Part shown: piece after piece, positions 34,544-44,372 of the stretch
Position numbering within the stretch: position 1 is the stretch's first letter
How the letters are laid out: each line of letters opens with the position of its first letter
Origin: Pseudomonas cannabina
Lineage (GTDB): Bacteria > Pseudomonadota > Gammaproteobacteria > Pseudomonadales > Pseudomonadaceae
DNA length: 64,000 nucleotides
Direction: 5' to 3'
Assembly (NCBI RefSeq): GCF_900100365.1
Contig: NZ_FNKU01000001.1
Coordinates: forward strand, 5,386,001-5,450,000
Notes under the pieces: generated by a model
What the model was told of the DNA's origin: nothing
Seen by the model: the letters and a program-made list of their open reading frames with translations, nothing else
Database searches by the model: none
Made by a program: the position numbers and the translations under genes

Positions 34544-36747
34544 GGCCTGTCCTCCAGATCATGGGGTTTCCAGGTTTTCAGCAGCAAAGCGTTACCCACC
34601 ACGCTGACGCTGGACAGCGCCATGGCCGCGCCAGCCAAGACCGGGTTGAGATAACCGAAGGCGGCAAGCGGAATACCGATCAGGTTGTAAACAAAAGCCC
34701 AGAACAGATTCTGGCGGATCTTGGCATAGGTCCGACGGCTGATGTCCAGTGCGGCCGGTACCAGTCGCGGATCGCCGCGCATCAGCGTGATGCTCGCCGC
34801 CTGCATCGCCACATCAGTCCCGCCGCCCATCGCGATGCCGACGTCAGCCGCCGCCAGCGCCGGTGCATCGTTGATGCCGTCGCCGACCATCGCCACCACA
34901 TGGCGGTTTTTCAACTGATTGACCGTGGCCGCCTTGTCGGCAGGCAGCACCTCGGCGTGCACATCGTGTATCCCCAGCGCTTTGGCGACCACTTGCGCGC
35001 TGCCGCGGTTATCGCCGGTCAGCAGATGACTAGTGATGCCGCGCGCGTTCAGCTCCCTGATCGCCTGATCCGTTCCGGGTTTCAGCGTGTCACCAAAGGC
35101 GAACATGCCGATGACTTTTGGCTCCGGAGCCTGCTCGATCAGCCAGGACAGCGTCCGCCCGTCGGCTTCCCAGATGCGTGCCGACTCGGCCAGCTCACCC
35201 ATCGGCAAACCGCTTTCGTCCAGCAGACGCCGATTGCCCAGCGCCAGTTCGCGACCTTGCACCGTTCCGGCTATCCCCCGGCCGCTCAGGGCGTGGCTGT
35301 TGTCGACCGGATCGAGTCTGAGCTGCCATTCGTGACAGACATCCAGTACGGCCTTGGCCAACGGATGCTCGCTGCCGCGCTGCAACGCGCCTGCCAGTTG
35401 CAACAGGTGCTCTTCATTGCCCAGCACCGCGCTCATGTTGGTGATGCGCGGCGTGCCGGAGGTCAGCGTGCCAGTCTTGTCGAACACCACCGCATCGACG
35501 TCATGGGCACGCTCCAGTGCCTCGGCGTCCTTGATCAGAATGCCGTAGCGCGCCGCCACGCCGGTCCCGGCCATGATCGCCGTCGGCGTCGCCAGGCCCA
35601 GCGAGCAGGGGCAGGCGATCACCAGCACGGCGACGGCATTGATCAGCGCCACTTCCAGTGATGCACCGACCAGCAGCCAGCCTGCCAGGGTCAGGAAGGC
35701 GATCACCAGCACGGTCGGCACGAACACCTGGCTGACTTTATCCACCAGCCTTTGAATTGGCGCTTTGCCTGCCTGTGCGTCTTCGACCAGACGAATGATG
35801 CGCGCCAGCACCGTTTCGGCACCCAGCGCGGCAGTACGAATCAGCAAGCGACCTTCGCCATTGATGGCACCACCGGTGACCCGGTCGCCCGGCTGCTTGG
35901 CCACCGGCAGGCTTTCACCGGTGATCAATGCTTCATCTGCATGGCTACGGCCCTCGAGCACTTCGCCGTCCACCGGGAAGCGTTCGCCGGGCTTGACCAA
36001 CACTGCGTCGCCAAGGCGCAGTTGGCTGATCGCAACGTCTTGCTCGACGCCATCAATCACCCGTAAAGCGCGGTCCGGGCGCAAGGCTTCGAGTGCGCGA
36101 ATGGCACTGGCGGTCTGGCGCTTGGCGCGGCTTTCCAGGTATTTGCCCAGCAACACCAGCGCGATGACCACCGCCGAAGCTTCGAAGTACAGATGCGGCG
36201 TTGTGCCAGGCTCGGCGCTCAGCCATTGGTAGACGCTCAGGCCGTAACCGGCGCTGGTGCCGATGGCCACCAGCAGGTCCATGTTGCCCGCGCCTGCTCG
36301 TACGGCCTTCCAGGCAGCCACATAAAAGCGCGCGCCCAGCAGGAATTGCACCGGCGTCGCCAGCGCGAACTGCACCCAGGCGGGCAACATCCAGTGCACG
36401 CCCAGTGGCGTCAGCAGCATCGGCATGATCAACGGCAGCGCCAGTGCGATGGCCAGCAGCAAGGCCCAGCGTTCACGGTGCAGACGGCGAAGCTTTTTAT
36501 CGGCTTCAGCGTGACGGTCCTGAACCAGTGTCGCGCCATAGCCTGCACGGCTGACGGCGTCGACCAGGGCCTGCGGGTCGGTGTGTGGCGCGGTCGTCAC
36601 ATGGGCGTGCTCGTTGGCCAGATTGACCGTCACGCTGTTGACCCCCTGCACTTTCGCCAGGGCACGCTCGACCCGACCGGCGCAACTGGCGCAGGTCATG
36701 CCGCTGATCGGCAGGTCGAAGGCGGTGGTGTCTTGCATGTCTGTCAC
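34540..36747 (-). CDS. copA: Cu(I)-exporting P-type ATPase
   Basis: The 735-residue P1B-ATPase has one N-terminal heavy-metal domain (GMTCASC, Cys19/Cys22), eight membrane helices with the transport motif [11 protein letters not shown], phosphorylation site DKTGTLTSG, and hinge [14 protein letters not shown]. Domain order and length match CopA/CueA copper exporters. Transcription is from a CueR-type promoter directly upstream; cueR follows with a 4-bp overlap. Confidence 0.97.
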   Translation of the reverse strand: MTDMQDTTAFDLPISGMTCASCAGRVERALAKVQGVNSVTVNLANEHAHVTTAPHTDPQALVDAVSRAGYGATLVQDRHAEADKKLRRLHRERWALLLAIALALPLIMPMLLTPLGVHWMLPAWVQFALATPVQFLLGARFYVAAWKAVRAGAGNMDLLVAIGTSAGYGLSVYQWLSAEPGTTPHLYFEASAVVIALVLLGKYLESRAKRQTASAIRALEALRPDRALRVIDGVEQDVAISQLRLGDAVLVKPGERFPVDGEVLEGRSHADEALITGESLPVAKQPGDRVTGGAINGEGRLLIRTAALGAETVLARIIRLVEDAQAGKAPIQRLVDKVSQVFVPTVLVIAFLTLAGWLLVGASLEVALINAVAVLVIACPCSLGLATPTAIMAGTGVAARYGILIKDAEALERAHDVDAVVFDKTGTLTSGTPRITNMSAVLGNEEHLLQLAGALQRGSEHPLAKAVLDVCHEWQLRLDPVDNSHALSGRGIAGTVQGRELALGNRRLLDESGLPMGELAESARIWEADGRTLSWLIEQAPEPKVIGMFAFGDTLKPGTDQAIRELNARGITSHLLTGDNRGSAQVVAKALGIHDVHAEVLPADKAATVNQLKNRHVVAMVGDGINDAPALAAADVGIAMGGGTDVAMQAASITLMRGDPRLVPAALDISRRTYAKIRQNLFWAFVYNLIGIPLAAFGYLNPVLAGAAMALSSVSVVGNALLLKTWKPHDLEDRP

Positions 36748-36775
36748 TCCCTGAGGCTGATACCTGCAAGGATCA

Positions 36776-36796
36776 ACCTTGCCACACGGGCAAGGT
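36776..36796 (-). promoter_or_regulatory. CueR operator of copA-cueR
   Basis: The near-perfect dyad ACCTTGCC-ACACG-GGCAAGGT lies about 30 bp upstream of copA. Read on the minus strand, TTGACC (36799-36794) overlaps its start and a GATCCT-like -10 (36774-36769) follows with a 19-bp spacer. A long spacer with a dyad in it is the MerR/CueR promoter type. Confidence 0.9.
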
Positions 36797-36806
36797 CAAG
36801 CGCGAT

Positions 36807-37187
36807 TCAATAATTGAGGTCGGCTTTCTTGAGGTACAGCCCGTTCAGGTCGGTGGCGATGCGGTATTTGAGGATGTCCCCGGCGTGCAGCTGGATTTTG
36901 GTGCTGCGCTGCGCTTCCATGCCGCCCTCACAGCCTCCGACGTTGCCGCGCAGGGTGGTCAGGCGCACAGACACTTCGCCGGGCGGCAGGTTGAATGACA
37001 CCGAATCTTCCTGAAAAAGTCTTCCGGCCAGACGGTTCTGAACGTAGATGCCGATCTCGCACGAGGTCGCCACTTCCAGACGCTCTCGGGAGATGACCAG
37101 GATGCCGTAATCCTGAGCCGCCTGCGTGGCGGGGGCGATAGCCAAGAAACCGAGAATGCTGAAGAGGCTTACTGCTGACCAGCGCAT
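36807..37187 (-). CDS. Exported cysteine-containing protein of unknown function
   Basis: The 126-residue protein has a cleavable signal peptide (about residues 1-23, ending ATQA-A). The mature part has two cysteines (SCEIG near 43 and GGCEGG near 85), suggesting a periplasmic disulfide, and a beta-rich pattern (VSFNLPPGEVSVRLTTLRG). I do not recognise a characterised family. It sits between the two CueR-regulated promoters; the copA operator overlaps the end of this gene, so they could be read together at low level. A role in copper handling is only inferred from position. Confidence 0.75.
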   Translation of the reverse strand: MRWSAVSLFSILGFLAIAPATQAAQDYGILVISRERLEVATSCEIGIYVQNRLAGRLFQEDSVSFNLPPGEVSVRLTTLRGNVGGCEGGMEAQRSTKIQLHAGDILKYRIATDLNGLYLKKADLNY

Positions 37188-37285
37188 CGCTGATACTCCT
37201 GAGATAAACGTCGATGACGATAGAGCGTGGGATCAGCTTGGCCTACGATGACCCCGAATACCAGCCCGGCAGGAACAGCAGAAAC

Positions 37286-37316
37286 TTGACCTTGCCACGA
37301 TGACAAGGTTGAAGAT
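37286..37316 (+). promoter_or_regulatory. CueR-type promoter of copZ
   Basis: The dyad ACCTTG-N9-CAAGGT lies at 37289-37309, with TTGACC (37286-37291) as -35 and GAAGAT (37311-37316) as a -10 candidate at a 19-bp spacing. The same dyad half-sites occur in front of copA, so the two copper genes form a regulon with cueR. Confidence 0.87.
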
Positions 37317-37346
37317 GCATTCATCCATCATCAAGGGAGAGACCCC

Positions 37347-37544
37347 ATGCAGTTATTCAATGTGCAAGGCATGACCTGCGGGCACTGTGTTCGCGTCGTG
37401 ACCGAGGCGATCAAGCATGCAGATGCGGACGCCGAGGTGCAGGTCGAACTGGCCAGCAAGCAGGTGAAGGTGCAAAGCAGCCTGGCGCCGGAACAGATTA
37501 TCGGGCTTATCAGCGAAGAGGGTTATCAGGCGCGATTGGCGTGA
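37347..37544 (+). CDS. copZ: CopZ-like copper chaperone (HMA domain)
   Basis: The 65-residue single heavy-metal-associated domain has the Cu(I)-binding GMTCGHC (Cys11, Cys14) in the first loop. It is preceded by GGGAGAG and a CueR-type promoter. It would buffer cytoplasmic Cu(I) and hand it to CopA at 34540-36747. It is followed by a terminator hairpin. Confidence 0.95.
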   Translation: MQLFNVQGMTCGHCVRVVTEAIKHADADAEVQVELASKQVKVQSSLAPEQIIGLISEEGYQARLA

Positions 37545-37552
37545 TTTGAAAA

Positions 37553-37580
37553 GGGGAGATCAGTCGATCTCTCCGTCTTT
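37553..37580 (+). terminator. Intrinsic terminator after copZ
   Basis: A 9-bp stem GGGGAGATC / GATCTCTCC with loop AGTC begins eight bases after the copZ stop and is followed by GTCTTTG. Moderate U-content makes it a plausible terminator. Confidence 0.65.
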
Positions 37581-37689
37581 GTATCAATCATCATGCTGAA
37601 AAATTTTGAATTAATTCTCCCTTTCGTCGTTCTCTGCAAGGTAAGCCGTTAAACTACCCCGTTGATCTGCACCCGGTAATGGACACCCG

Positions 37690-38886
37690 ATGAATCTACG
37701 AACCATCCTTATCCTTGGCTCATTGAGCGCCTTCGGCCCTCTGGCCATCGACTTCTATCTTCCTGGCTTTCCGGCCATGGCCTCGTACTTCGGGACCGAT
37801 GAAAAACATATTCAGCTGACCCTGGCGGCTTATTTTCTGGGGCTTTCCCTGGGGCAACTGGCCTACGGTCCGGTGGCTGACCGGTTCGGTCGGCGCATGC
37901 CGATGCTGGTCGGCGTCACGCTGTTCATGCTGGCGTCGGTGGCCTGCGCGTTTGCGCCGAGTCTCGAATGGCTGATCGCTGCGCGCTTCGTTCAGGCGCT
38001 GGGAGGCTGCGCCGGAATGGTGCTGTCGCGGGCGATTGTCAGCGACAAATGCAACGCGGTCGAGTCGGCCAAGGTCTTTTCGCAACTGATGCTGGTCATG
38101 GGCCTGGCGCCGATTCTAGCCCCCATGCTGGGCGGTGTGCTGGTCAGCACCTTCGGCTGGCAATCGATCTTCGCCAGCCTCGCCGTGTTCAGCGGGGCCT
38201 GCCTGACGGCGGTCGCATTGGGTCTGCCGGAAAGCATGCCTGCCAGCACGCCGCGTCAACCGTTGAGCGGCGCGTTTCGGCAGTACGCCAACCTGTTCAA
38301 GGATGGCGTGTTCATTGGTCACGCGCTGACAGGCGGCATTGCCATGGCCGGGATGTTCGCTTATGTCGCCGGGTCGCCGTTTGTCTTCATCAAACTGTAC
38401 GGCGTGCCGGCCGAGCATTACGGCTGGCTGTTCGGGATGAATGCGGCGGGCTTCATTCTGGTTGCGCAGATCAACGCGCGGATTCTGCGCAAGACCGGTC
38501 CGGCGTTTCTGCTGTCGCGCACGGTCTGGATCTACCTGACGGCGGCGCTGGTTTTGCTGGCCGTCACGTTCCTGCGCACCGAAGCGCTCTGGCCGTTACT
38601 GGTGCCGCTGTTCATCTGCGTGGCGAGCCTGGGTTGCATCATTCCCAATGCGTCAGCCTGTGCCATGAACGGCCAGTGGGCGCGGGCGGGCAGTGCGTCG
38701 GCGTTGCTGGGTTGCCTGCAATTCAGCGTTGCCGCCGTTGCTGCGAGTCTGGTGGGCGTGCTGCATGACGGCACTGCCACCCCGATGGCGCTGGTCATCA
38801 GCCTGTGCGGCGTGCTGACAGTGGGTATTTCGGTACTGACACGCCGTGCGCAAGGCCAGCGGGATGGTCAGGCCCAGACTGCCTGA
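37690..38886 (+). CDS. Bcr/CflA-family MFS multidrug transporter
   Basis: The 398-residue 12-TM MFS protein begins LGSLSAFGPLAIDFYLPGFP, carries the loop 2-3 motif GPVADRFGRR, and has VQALGGCAGMVLSRAIVSD, all typical of the Bcr/CflA (DHA1) branch that exports bicyclomycin, sulfonamides or dipeptides. Monocistronic. Confidence 0.93.
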   Translation: MNLRTILILGSLSAFGPLAIDFYLPGFPAMASYFGTDEKHIQLTLAAYFLGLSLGQLAYGPVADRFGRRMPMLVGVTLFMLASVACAFAPSLEWLIAARFVQALGGCAGMVLSRAIVSDKCNAVESAKVFSQLMLVMGLAPILAPMLGGVLVSTFGWQSIFASLAVFSGACLTAVALGLPESMPASTPRQPLSGAFRQYANLFKDGVFIGHALTGGIAMAGMFAYVAGSPFVFIKLYGVPAEHYGWLFGMNAAGFILVAQINARILRKTGPAFLLSRTVWIYLTAALVLLAVTFLRTEALWPLLVPLFICVASLGCIIPNASACAMNGQWARAGSASALLGCLQFSVAAVAASLVGVLHDGTATPMALVISLCGVLTVGISVLTRRAQGQRDGQAQTA

Positions 38887-38938
38887 TCAACTGCGCAGGT
38901 TGTGTCGGTGAGTGATGCACCGACACAACCGTAGCGCA

Positions 38939-39952
38939 TCAGAAGCCTTCAAGCACAACCTTGCCTTTGGCCTTGCCGCTTTCCAGCAACGCATGAGCGC
39001 GACGCAGGTTCTCGGCGTTGATGCGACCGAAGTGTTCACCGAACGTGGTTTTCAGCGTGCCGGCATCGATCAGTTCGGCCACTCGATTGAGCAGGTTGTG
39101 CTGTTCGATCATGTCTTCGGTGTCGAACATCGACCGGGTGTACATGAACTCCCAGTGCAGCGAGAGGCTTTTGCGCTTGAGCTTCGACACATCCAGCGCT
39201 TTGGGGTCATCGATCAGCCCCAGCTTGCCTTGCGGTTTGAGCGCCTCGACCAGTTGATCCAGATGCTGTTCGGTCTGCGTCAGGCTGGCCACATGGGTCA
39301 CCTGATGCAGGCCAACGCGCTTCAACTCTTCACTTAACGGTTTGCTGTGGTCCAGCACTTCGTGTGCGCCCAACTCGCGAACCCAGCGTTCTGTTTCCGG
39401 GCGAGAAGCAGTGCCGATGACTTTCAATGAAGTCAGCTGCCGCGCCAATTGGGTCAGGATCGAACCGACGCCACCCGCCGCGCCCACGATCAACAGGCTT
39501 TGCGAGCCTTCGCCCTTCTGCTGAGCCACTTCCAGACGCTCGAACAGCAACTCCCAGGCCGTGATTGCCGTCAACGGCAATGCTGCCGCGTGAGCGAAGC
39601 TCAGGGTTTTGGGCATGTGACCGACGATGCGCTCATCGACCACGTGCAGTTCGCTGTTGGCGCCCGGCCGAGTCAGTGAGCCGGCGTAAAAGACCTGGTC
39701 GCCCGGCTTGAACAGCGTGACCTGGCTGCCGACGGCCTTAACCACACCGGCCACATCCCAGCCCAGTACCTTGGCCGCGCCGTCTTCGGGCTGGACGTTC
39801 TGACGAATCTTGGTATCCACCGGGTTGACCGAGATGGCTTTCACCTCGACCAGCAGGTCGCGCGCGCCGGCGACCGGTTCTGGCAGCTCGATGTCTTGCA
39901 ATGATTGAGCGTTGCTGATCGGCAGGGACTGATAGTACGCAATGGCTTTCAT
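38939..39952 (-). CDS. Zinc-type alcohol dehydrogenase/quinone reductase family protein
   Basis: The 338-residue MDR enzyme has VKAISVNPVDTKIR near the N terminus, GWDVAGVVKAVGS and the NADPH site VGAAGGVGSILTQLAR. The catalytic and structural zinc cysteine sets are absent, as in quinone reductases. ATG 39952 has GGAGG upstream. It is divergent from a LysR gene at 40067, a typical regulator-target pair. Confidence 0.9.
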   Translation of the reverse strand: MKAIAYYQSLPISNAQSLQDIELPEPVAGARDLLVEVKAISVNPVDTKIRQNVQPEDGAAKVLGWDVAGVVKAVGSQVTLFKPGDQVFYAGSLTRPGANSELHVVDERIVGHMPKTLSFAHAAALPLTAITAWELLFERLEVAQQKGEGSQSLLIVGAAGGVGSILTQLARQLTSLKVIGTASRPETERWVRELGAHEVLDHSKPLSEELKRVGLHQVTHVASLTQTEQHLDQLVEALKPQGKLGLIDDPKALDVSKLKRKSLSLHWEFMYTRSMFDTEDMIEQHNLLNRVAELIDAGTLKTTFGEHFGRINAENLRRAHALLESGKAKGKVVLEGF

Positions 39953-40015
39953 GACAGGGGCCTCCATAGAGAAAGTGATGAAGGGATCATTGGCTATTTC
40001 CAGTAAAGATAAAAC

Positions 40016-40027
40016 CCGTTAAAACGG
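40016..40027. promoter_or_regulatory. Candidate operator in the ADH/LysR divergent promoter
   Basis: The perfect inverted repeat CCGTT-AA-AACGG is central in the 114-bp divergent region. It could be bound by the LysR protein of 40067-40990, but it is shorter than most LysR boxes. Confidence 0.3.
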
Positions 40028-40066
40028 CAGTCTCTTTCAATTTTATTTTGATAATCCGAGGGTTTG

Positions 40067-40990
40067 ATGCTGCGTTTTGATGATTTGCAATTGTTCGTGC
40101 GCGCTGCCGATCTGGGCAGTCTGTCTGCCGCCGCGCGGGTCATGGACCTGTCGGCAGCAGTCGCCAGCGCGGCACTCAAGCGCATCGAGCAGCAATTGGG
40201 CGCGCGCTTGCTGGCCCGTTCGACCCGCAGCCTGCGTCTGACCGCCGAAGGGGAAGGCTTCCTGGAATACGCGCGCGCCGCGCTTGGCAGCCTGGAAGAA
40301 GGACGACGTTTGCTCGCCAGCAGTCAGGATCGCTGCGAAGGCGTGCTGCAACTCTCGGCGCCTTCGGAAATGGGGCGCAACCTGCTGTTGCCGTGGCTGG
40401 ACGCGTTTCAGGAACAACACCCGCACCTGACCGTGCGGCTGTTGCTGGGCGACCGTATCGCGGACCTGTTTCGCCAGCCGGTGGATGTCGCGCTGCGCTA
40501 CGGCGAGCCCGACGATTCCAGCCTGGTCGCGTTGCCGGTGCTGCCCGACAACCGGCGCGTGTTGTGCGCAGCGCCGAGTTACTTGCAACGGCACGGTGAA
40601 CCGCAGCAGGTGGAGCAACTGGCGCAGCATAATTGTCTGTTGTTCATGCTCGGCGATCGGGTGCACGACCGTTGGACATTTCATGACGGCAAGCGCGAGA
40701 TCAGTCTGACCGTCAGCGGCAACCGTTTCAGTGATGACGCCGACGTCGTGCGTCGCTGGGCGGTGGCAGGTGAGGGCGTGGCCTACAAGTCATGGCTGGA
40801 TGTCGCGGCTGATGTGCGGGCCGGGCGCCTCAAGGTGTTGATGGCGGATTTGCAGGGCGAGCGCGCACCGCTGAACGTGTTGTGCGCGCATCGTGCGCAA
40901 CTCAGCAAGCCGGTCAATCTGTTACTGGATATGCTCAGGTCGCGCTGTAAGCAACATGCTGTAGGGCAGTCGCCTGTTGGTTTGTTTTAG
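40067..40990 (+). CDS. LysR-family transcriptional regulator
   Basis: The 307-residue regulator has an N-terminal HTH (MLRFDDLQLFVRAADLGSLS; SAAVASAALKRIEQQLGARLL) and a periplasmic-binding-like effector domain (GVLQLSAPSEMGRNLLLPWL). ATG 40067 follows GAGGG. It is divergently oriented to the ADH family gene, which it probably controls. Its C-terminal fold places it in the CrgA-like group common in redox enzyme control. Confidence 0.92.
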   Translation: MLRFDDLQLFVRAADLGSLSAAARVMDLSAAVASAALKRIEQQLGARLLARSTRSLRLTAEGEGFLEYARAALGSLEEGRRLLASSQDRCEGVLQLSAPSEMGRNLLLPWLDAFQEQHPHLTVRLLLGDRIADLFRQPVDVALRYGEPDDSSLVALPVLPDNRRVLCAAPSYLQRHGEPQQVEQLAQHNCLLFMLGDRVHDRWTFHDGKREISLTVSGNRFSDDADVVRRWAVAGEGVAYKSWLDVAADVRAGRLKVLMADLQGERAPLNVLCAHRAQLSKPVNLLLDMLRSRCKQHAVGQSPVGLF

Positions 40991-41425
40991 TCGGTACGCC
41001 TCAGAGAGAAACAGCCTACGGAAACTTCGGAAAATAGAGTATTTAAATGCATTTCAAAAGTGCAAGTTTCTTGTGGCGGAACGAAGTGGGCACTGACTGT
41101 TGTTGAGCGCTTTTGGCATTTTTGTCATAGGTGTTGTACTTGTCTTTTCCAACGAAGCTTTGGGGCATGACCAAAAGGCCTTTAATAGAGCTGTTCCGTC
41201 ATCAAATACCAGGCTTTTCAACTGCGCGGGGCATGAAAACCTTCAACTGTTTTGCACCGGCTTGCGCGACAACAGTGGGTACGAATAGTGTTTTACCCGA
41301 TTTGGCCGAAGGGCAGAGAGTTTATACTTGTCATTTCAGGTTGAAGCCGCGTTCAACTTTATCTCGGCGTCATTGCTGTCATTAAGTCGTCGCGGCGGAT
41401 GAATGTTTCAACAGGGAGTGGACAC
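40991..41425. other. AT-richer intergenic region with an inverted repeat
   Basis: No gene is supported in these 435 bp, which are visibly AT-richer than the surroundings. An inverted repeat GTTGAA-GCCGCG-TTCAAC at 41340-41357 lies about 70 bp upstream of the ArsR-like gene and may be its operator. No REP or family B/C repeats. Confidence 0.4.
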
Positions 41426-42118
41426 ATGGAATATGCACCTTGCATCAGCCAGATTGCGGCATTGCTGGCCGATCCCAAGCGTAGCTCAATGATATGGGCC
41501 TTGATGGACGGCACCGCTCGCTCTGCCGATGAACTGGCCATTCTGGCAGGGCTCTCTACCTCCTCGGCAGGCGCCCATCTTGCGCGTCTGACCAGTGGCG
41601 GTCTGTTGAAGCAGGAAGTACGCGGGCGTAAGCGTTTTTTCCGCCTGGCTGCGCCGGAAGTGGGCGCTGCCATCGAAGCGTTGGCCAGTGCGTCGATAGC
41701 CAGTGCGGATCAGATCAGCCGCCGTGTCGCCCAGTCCATCCCGCCATTGCCGTTGCGTCGTGCAAGGGTCTGTTCCGATCATCTGGGTGGCGAAATGGCC
41801 GCCGAACTCTACCAACGCCTGTTGGGGGCGGGCTGGATCGAGCAGCAAGAGCAACGAATCGAGGTGACCAGCAAGGGCGTGGCCCGATTTGCCGAACGGG
41901 GCATTTACATACCGGCGCTGGCCCAGCGCAAACGTGAAACGGTCTGCGCCTGCCCGAAATGGAGCGAATTCAGCCCGCACCTGGGCGGCGCACTGGGCGC
42001 AGGACTGTTGCAGTTGTTCATCCAGATGGGCTGGCTGCGCGCTACCGAAGAGTCCTGCACCTTGCAGGTCTCATCGAACGGGCAGCGGGAAATCAGCAAG
42101 ATAGCAGCGGCGGCGTGA
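41426..42118 (+). CDS. ArsR-like winged-helix regulator with C-terminal extension
   Basis: The 230-residue protein has an N-terminal ArsR HTH (LADPKRSSMIWALMDG; SADELAILAGLSTSSAGAHL; LLKQEVRGRKRFFRLA) without a recognisable metal site. Residues 100-225 form an extension with four Cys (RVCSDH, VCACP, SCTL), seen in long ArsR-like proteins. ATG 41426 has GGGAG upstream; ATG 41399 is an alternative. No target gene is adjacent downstream. Confidence 0.82.
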   Translation: MEYAPCISQIAALLADPKRSSMIWALMDGTARSADELAILAGLSTSSAGAHLARLTSGGLLKQEVRGRKRFFRLAAPEVGAAIEALASASIASADQISRRVAQSIPPLPLRRARVCSDHLGGEMAAELYQRLLGAGWIEQQEQRIEVTSKGVARFAERGIYIPALAQRKRETVCACPKWSEFSPHLGGALGAGLLQLFIQMGWLRATEESCTLQVSSNGQREISKIAAAA

Positions 42119-42162
42119 ATGGAGCCTGTGGGACAAGGCTGAAGCGTCTTCTGACATCGGGC

Positions 42163-42280
42163 CGATGCTCTGCGTCGGCATGCCGTTCTGGACGCTCAGC
42201 GTCCTGTCTTGAAGACGCTGCACATGCCTGCGACGCAGAGCGTCGCGAACTGTATTCCCACGCTGGAGGAACGATAATCC
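42163..42280. repeat. Dispersed repeat, family C
   Basis: It contains GATGCTCTGCGTCGGCATGC, GGACGCTCAGCGTCC, GACGCAGAGCGTC, and CACGCTGGAGGAACGATAAT. The units match those at 29434-29543 in inverted order. It separates the ArsR-like gene from the adenine deaminase. Confidence 0.72.
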
Positions 42281-42299
42281 CGGCTCCAGCGCGGTCGCC

Positions 42300-43262
<963 letters not shown>

Positions 43263-43331
43263 TCATCAGGTGCAGATCGCGTGCATTCTACAGATGCACG
43301 TCACTGCGCAGGGTAAAACCTGACCGAGCGT

Positions 43332-44297
43332 TCAACTTGCCTCCTGTTCACGACGGTACGCGTAGGTGTCGGCGAAGCGTGACAGCAGAAACTCGGCGCA
43401 GGTCGTGACAGGATAGCGGGCCGGATGAGTTTCGCTCTGGCAGCCGGGCAGGCACTCGATGCGCGTGTCGGGATGCGGCTCGGCGAAGAACGGCATCGAA
43501 TAGCGATCGACGCCCAGCGGGCTGATGACCCGGTGCGGCTTGGACAGGTAACGGTCATTGCTCCAGCGCGCCATCATGTCGCCGAGGTTGACCACGAAGG
43601 TGCCGTCGATGGGCGGCGCGTCGATCCACTCGCCGCGCACGTCGCGAACCTGCAGCCCGCAGGCTGTGTCCTGATACAACAACGTGATGCAGCCATAATC
43701 GGTGTGCGCGCCTGCGCCCTGTTGCTCGCTTGAAGTCGCCGTGTGGCGCGGCGGGTAGTGAATCATGCGCAGCACGCTGACCGGGTCCTTGAAGCGCTGA
43801 TCGAAAAAGTCGCGCTCGATGCCCAATGCCAGGGTCATGGCGCGCAGCAGGGTTTGCGCCAGTGCCTGCATGTCCAGGTAATGCTGCTCCATCAGGTCCT
43901 CCCAGCCAGGAATATCCGGGTGCCGATTGGGGCCGCGTAACGGTTTGCCGGCCAGCACGTCGGGATGACCGGCATCCAGATGCAGGCCCATGTCGAAGGT
44001 TTCTTTCAGGTCGCTCGGCAGGCTGGGGTCCAGTTGCTCGGTGGCGATGGCGCCATAGCCGCGATGGTGCGTGCTTTGCGTGATGTCGATGCGCAGCTTT
44101 TCGGCGGCATCGCGGGCGAAGAAGTCCTTGGCGGCGGCTTGCACCTGCTCGATGCGTTCGGCAGTGATCGGGTGGCCTTTGATGTAAAAAAAGCCCCATT
44201 CCCGGCAGGCACTGTCGATCTGCGTGGCGACCGCCTGCCAGGCCTGAGTGTCTGTGCCGTAAAGCGGGCTGATGTCGATGATGGGAAGCTGGTCCAT
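43332..44297 (-). CDS. 2-oxoglutarate/Fe(II) oxygenase (isopenicillin-N-synthase-like)
   Basis: The 321-residue protein has the DIOX_N part (LPIIDISPLYG; REWGFFYIKGHP) and the 2OG-FeII core with HTDYG (His198, Asp200), His255 (KPHRVISP) and RYS (Arg265, Ser267) for 2-oxoglutarate. It lies between adenine deaminase and the BMP binding protein, and an oxidoreductase of this type is in the same place in P. aeruginosa (as I recall). A role in oxidising purines or their derivatives is inferred from context. Confidence 0.92.
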   Translation of the reverse strand: MDQLPIIDISPLYGTDTQAWQAVATQIDSACREWGFFYIKGHPITAERIEQVQAAAKDFFARDAAEKLRIDITQSTHHRGYGAIATEQLDPSLPSDLKETFDMGLHLDAGHPDVLAGKPLRGPNRHPDIPGWEDLMEQHYLDMQALAQTLLRAMTLALGIERDFFDQRFKDPVSVLRMIHYPPRHTATSSEQQGAGAHTDYGCITLLYQDTACGLQVRDVRGEWIDAPPIDGTFVVNLGDMMARWSNDRYLSKPHRVISPLGVDRYSMPFFAEPHPDTRIECLPGCQSETHPARYPVTTCAEFLLSRFADTYAYRREQEAS

Positions 44298-44372
44298 TAA
44301 CGGTCCTGAAAAGCAGGTGATGTTCGGTCGCATTGATCGTGCCCGCCTGAGCGGGCACAAAACGCCAAGCGC

